From an uncultured Moraxella sp. (GTDB lineage: Bacteria; Pseudomonadota; Gammaproteobacteria; Pseudomonadales; Moraxellaceae): DNA of 31,253 nucleotides. This document shows, in pieces, positions 31,200 to 31,253 of the stretch. The DNA lies in the NCBI GenBank assembly GCA_943908405.1, contig CALTTE010000010.1:1-31253 (forward strand), given 5' to 3'. How positions within the stretch are numbered: position 1 is the stretch's first letter; each line of letters opens with the position of its first letter. The notes below the pieces were generated by a model that made no database searches, was not told where the DNA came from, and worked only from the letters and a program-made list of their open reading frames with translations. Both the position numbers and the translations under genes were made by a program.

Positions 31200-31253
31200 G
31201 GTGGGATTCCCGAGCGGTCAAAGGGGACGGACTGTAAATCCGTTGCGAAAGCT
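31200..31253 (+). tRNA. tRNA-Tyr (anticodon GTA), partial
   Basis: The gene begins GGTGGGATTCCCGAGCGGTC, the class II tRNA-Tyr start. The anticodon stem ACGGA/TCCGT encloses CTGTAAA with anticodon GTA (31234-31236). The window ends in the long variable arm. Thr(TGT)-Tyr(GTA) is the start of the conserved thrU-tyrU-glyT-thrT-tuf order, so tRNA-Gly, tRNA-Thr and tuf may follow. Confidence 0.95.

Overview
The window looks like chromosomal core sequence from a Moraxellaceae gammaproteobacterium, most probably Moraxella or a close relative of Psychrobacter. The reasons are an AT-leaning composition, the gene orders pheS-pheT-ihfA and lptM-lysA-dapF-xerC, protein sequences that read as Moraxellaceae, and a Balon-like ribosome hibernation factor, a protein first characterised in Psychrobacter. 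The species cannot be fixed from the sequence alone. All 22 protein genes and both tRNAs lie on the + strand. There are no insertion sequences, phage genes, CRISPR arrays or rRNA genes.

Layout. 1-3248: end of pheS, then pheT and ihfA. 3547-9144: a polar amino-acid ABC importer (artP-like ATPase, three tandem paralogous lipoprotein binding proteins, artQ and artM permeases). 9377-10489: a eRF1/Pelota-like protein, very probably Balon. 10811-13705: an endonuclease/exonuclease/phosphatase-fold enzyme, mltG (peptidoglycan), tmk (dTMP kinase). 13979-16556: dapA, a small lipoprotein in the bamC position, purC, and a stand-alone NIF3/YqfO-like domain. 16707-21509: an LptM-like lipoprotein, lysA, dapF and xerC. 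21794-27622: tsaD, an EstB-like serine hydrolase, a long-type GAPDH, and the ribosome-assembly GTPase obgE. 28231-30957: hemE and rpoN (sigma-54). 31038-31253: tRNA-Thr(TGT) and the start of tRNA-Tyr(GTA), the beginning of a tRNA-tuf type cluster.

The genes join into a few themes: lysine/diaminopimelate synthesis (dapA, dapF, lysA) with peptidoglycan processing (mltG); translation (pheST, tsaD, obgE, tRNAs, the Balon-like factor); amino-acid uptake; and outer-membrane lipoproteins.

The most unusual structure is not a gene. Nearly every intergenic stretch is built from short tandem duplications with a period of 12-18 bp (16 bp most often), in every stage from perfect to decayed. Several begin on or within a few bases of a stop codon (artJ-like gene 1, EEP gene, dapA, purC, dapF). 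The same kind of repeat, with periods of 15 or 18 bp that keep the frame, has been inserted into coding regions (xerC, tsaD, both small lipoproteins). This suggests a lineage-specific duplication process that makes intergenic DNA and occasionally proteins longer. The Balon-like gene, the minimal BamC-like lipoprotein and the triplicated binding proteins are the other points most worth following up.
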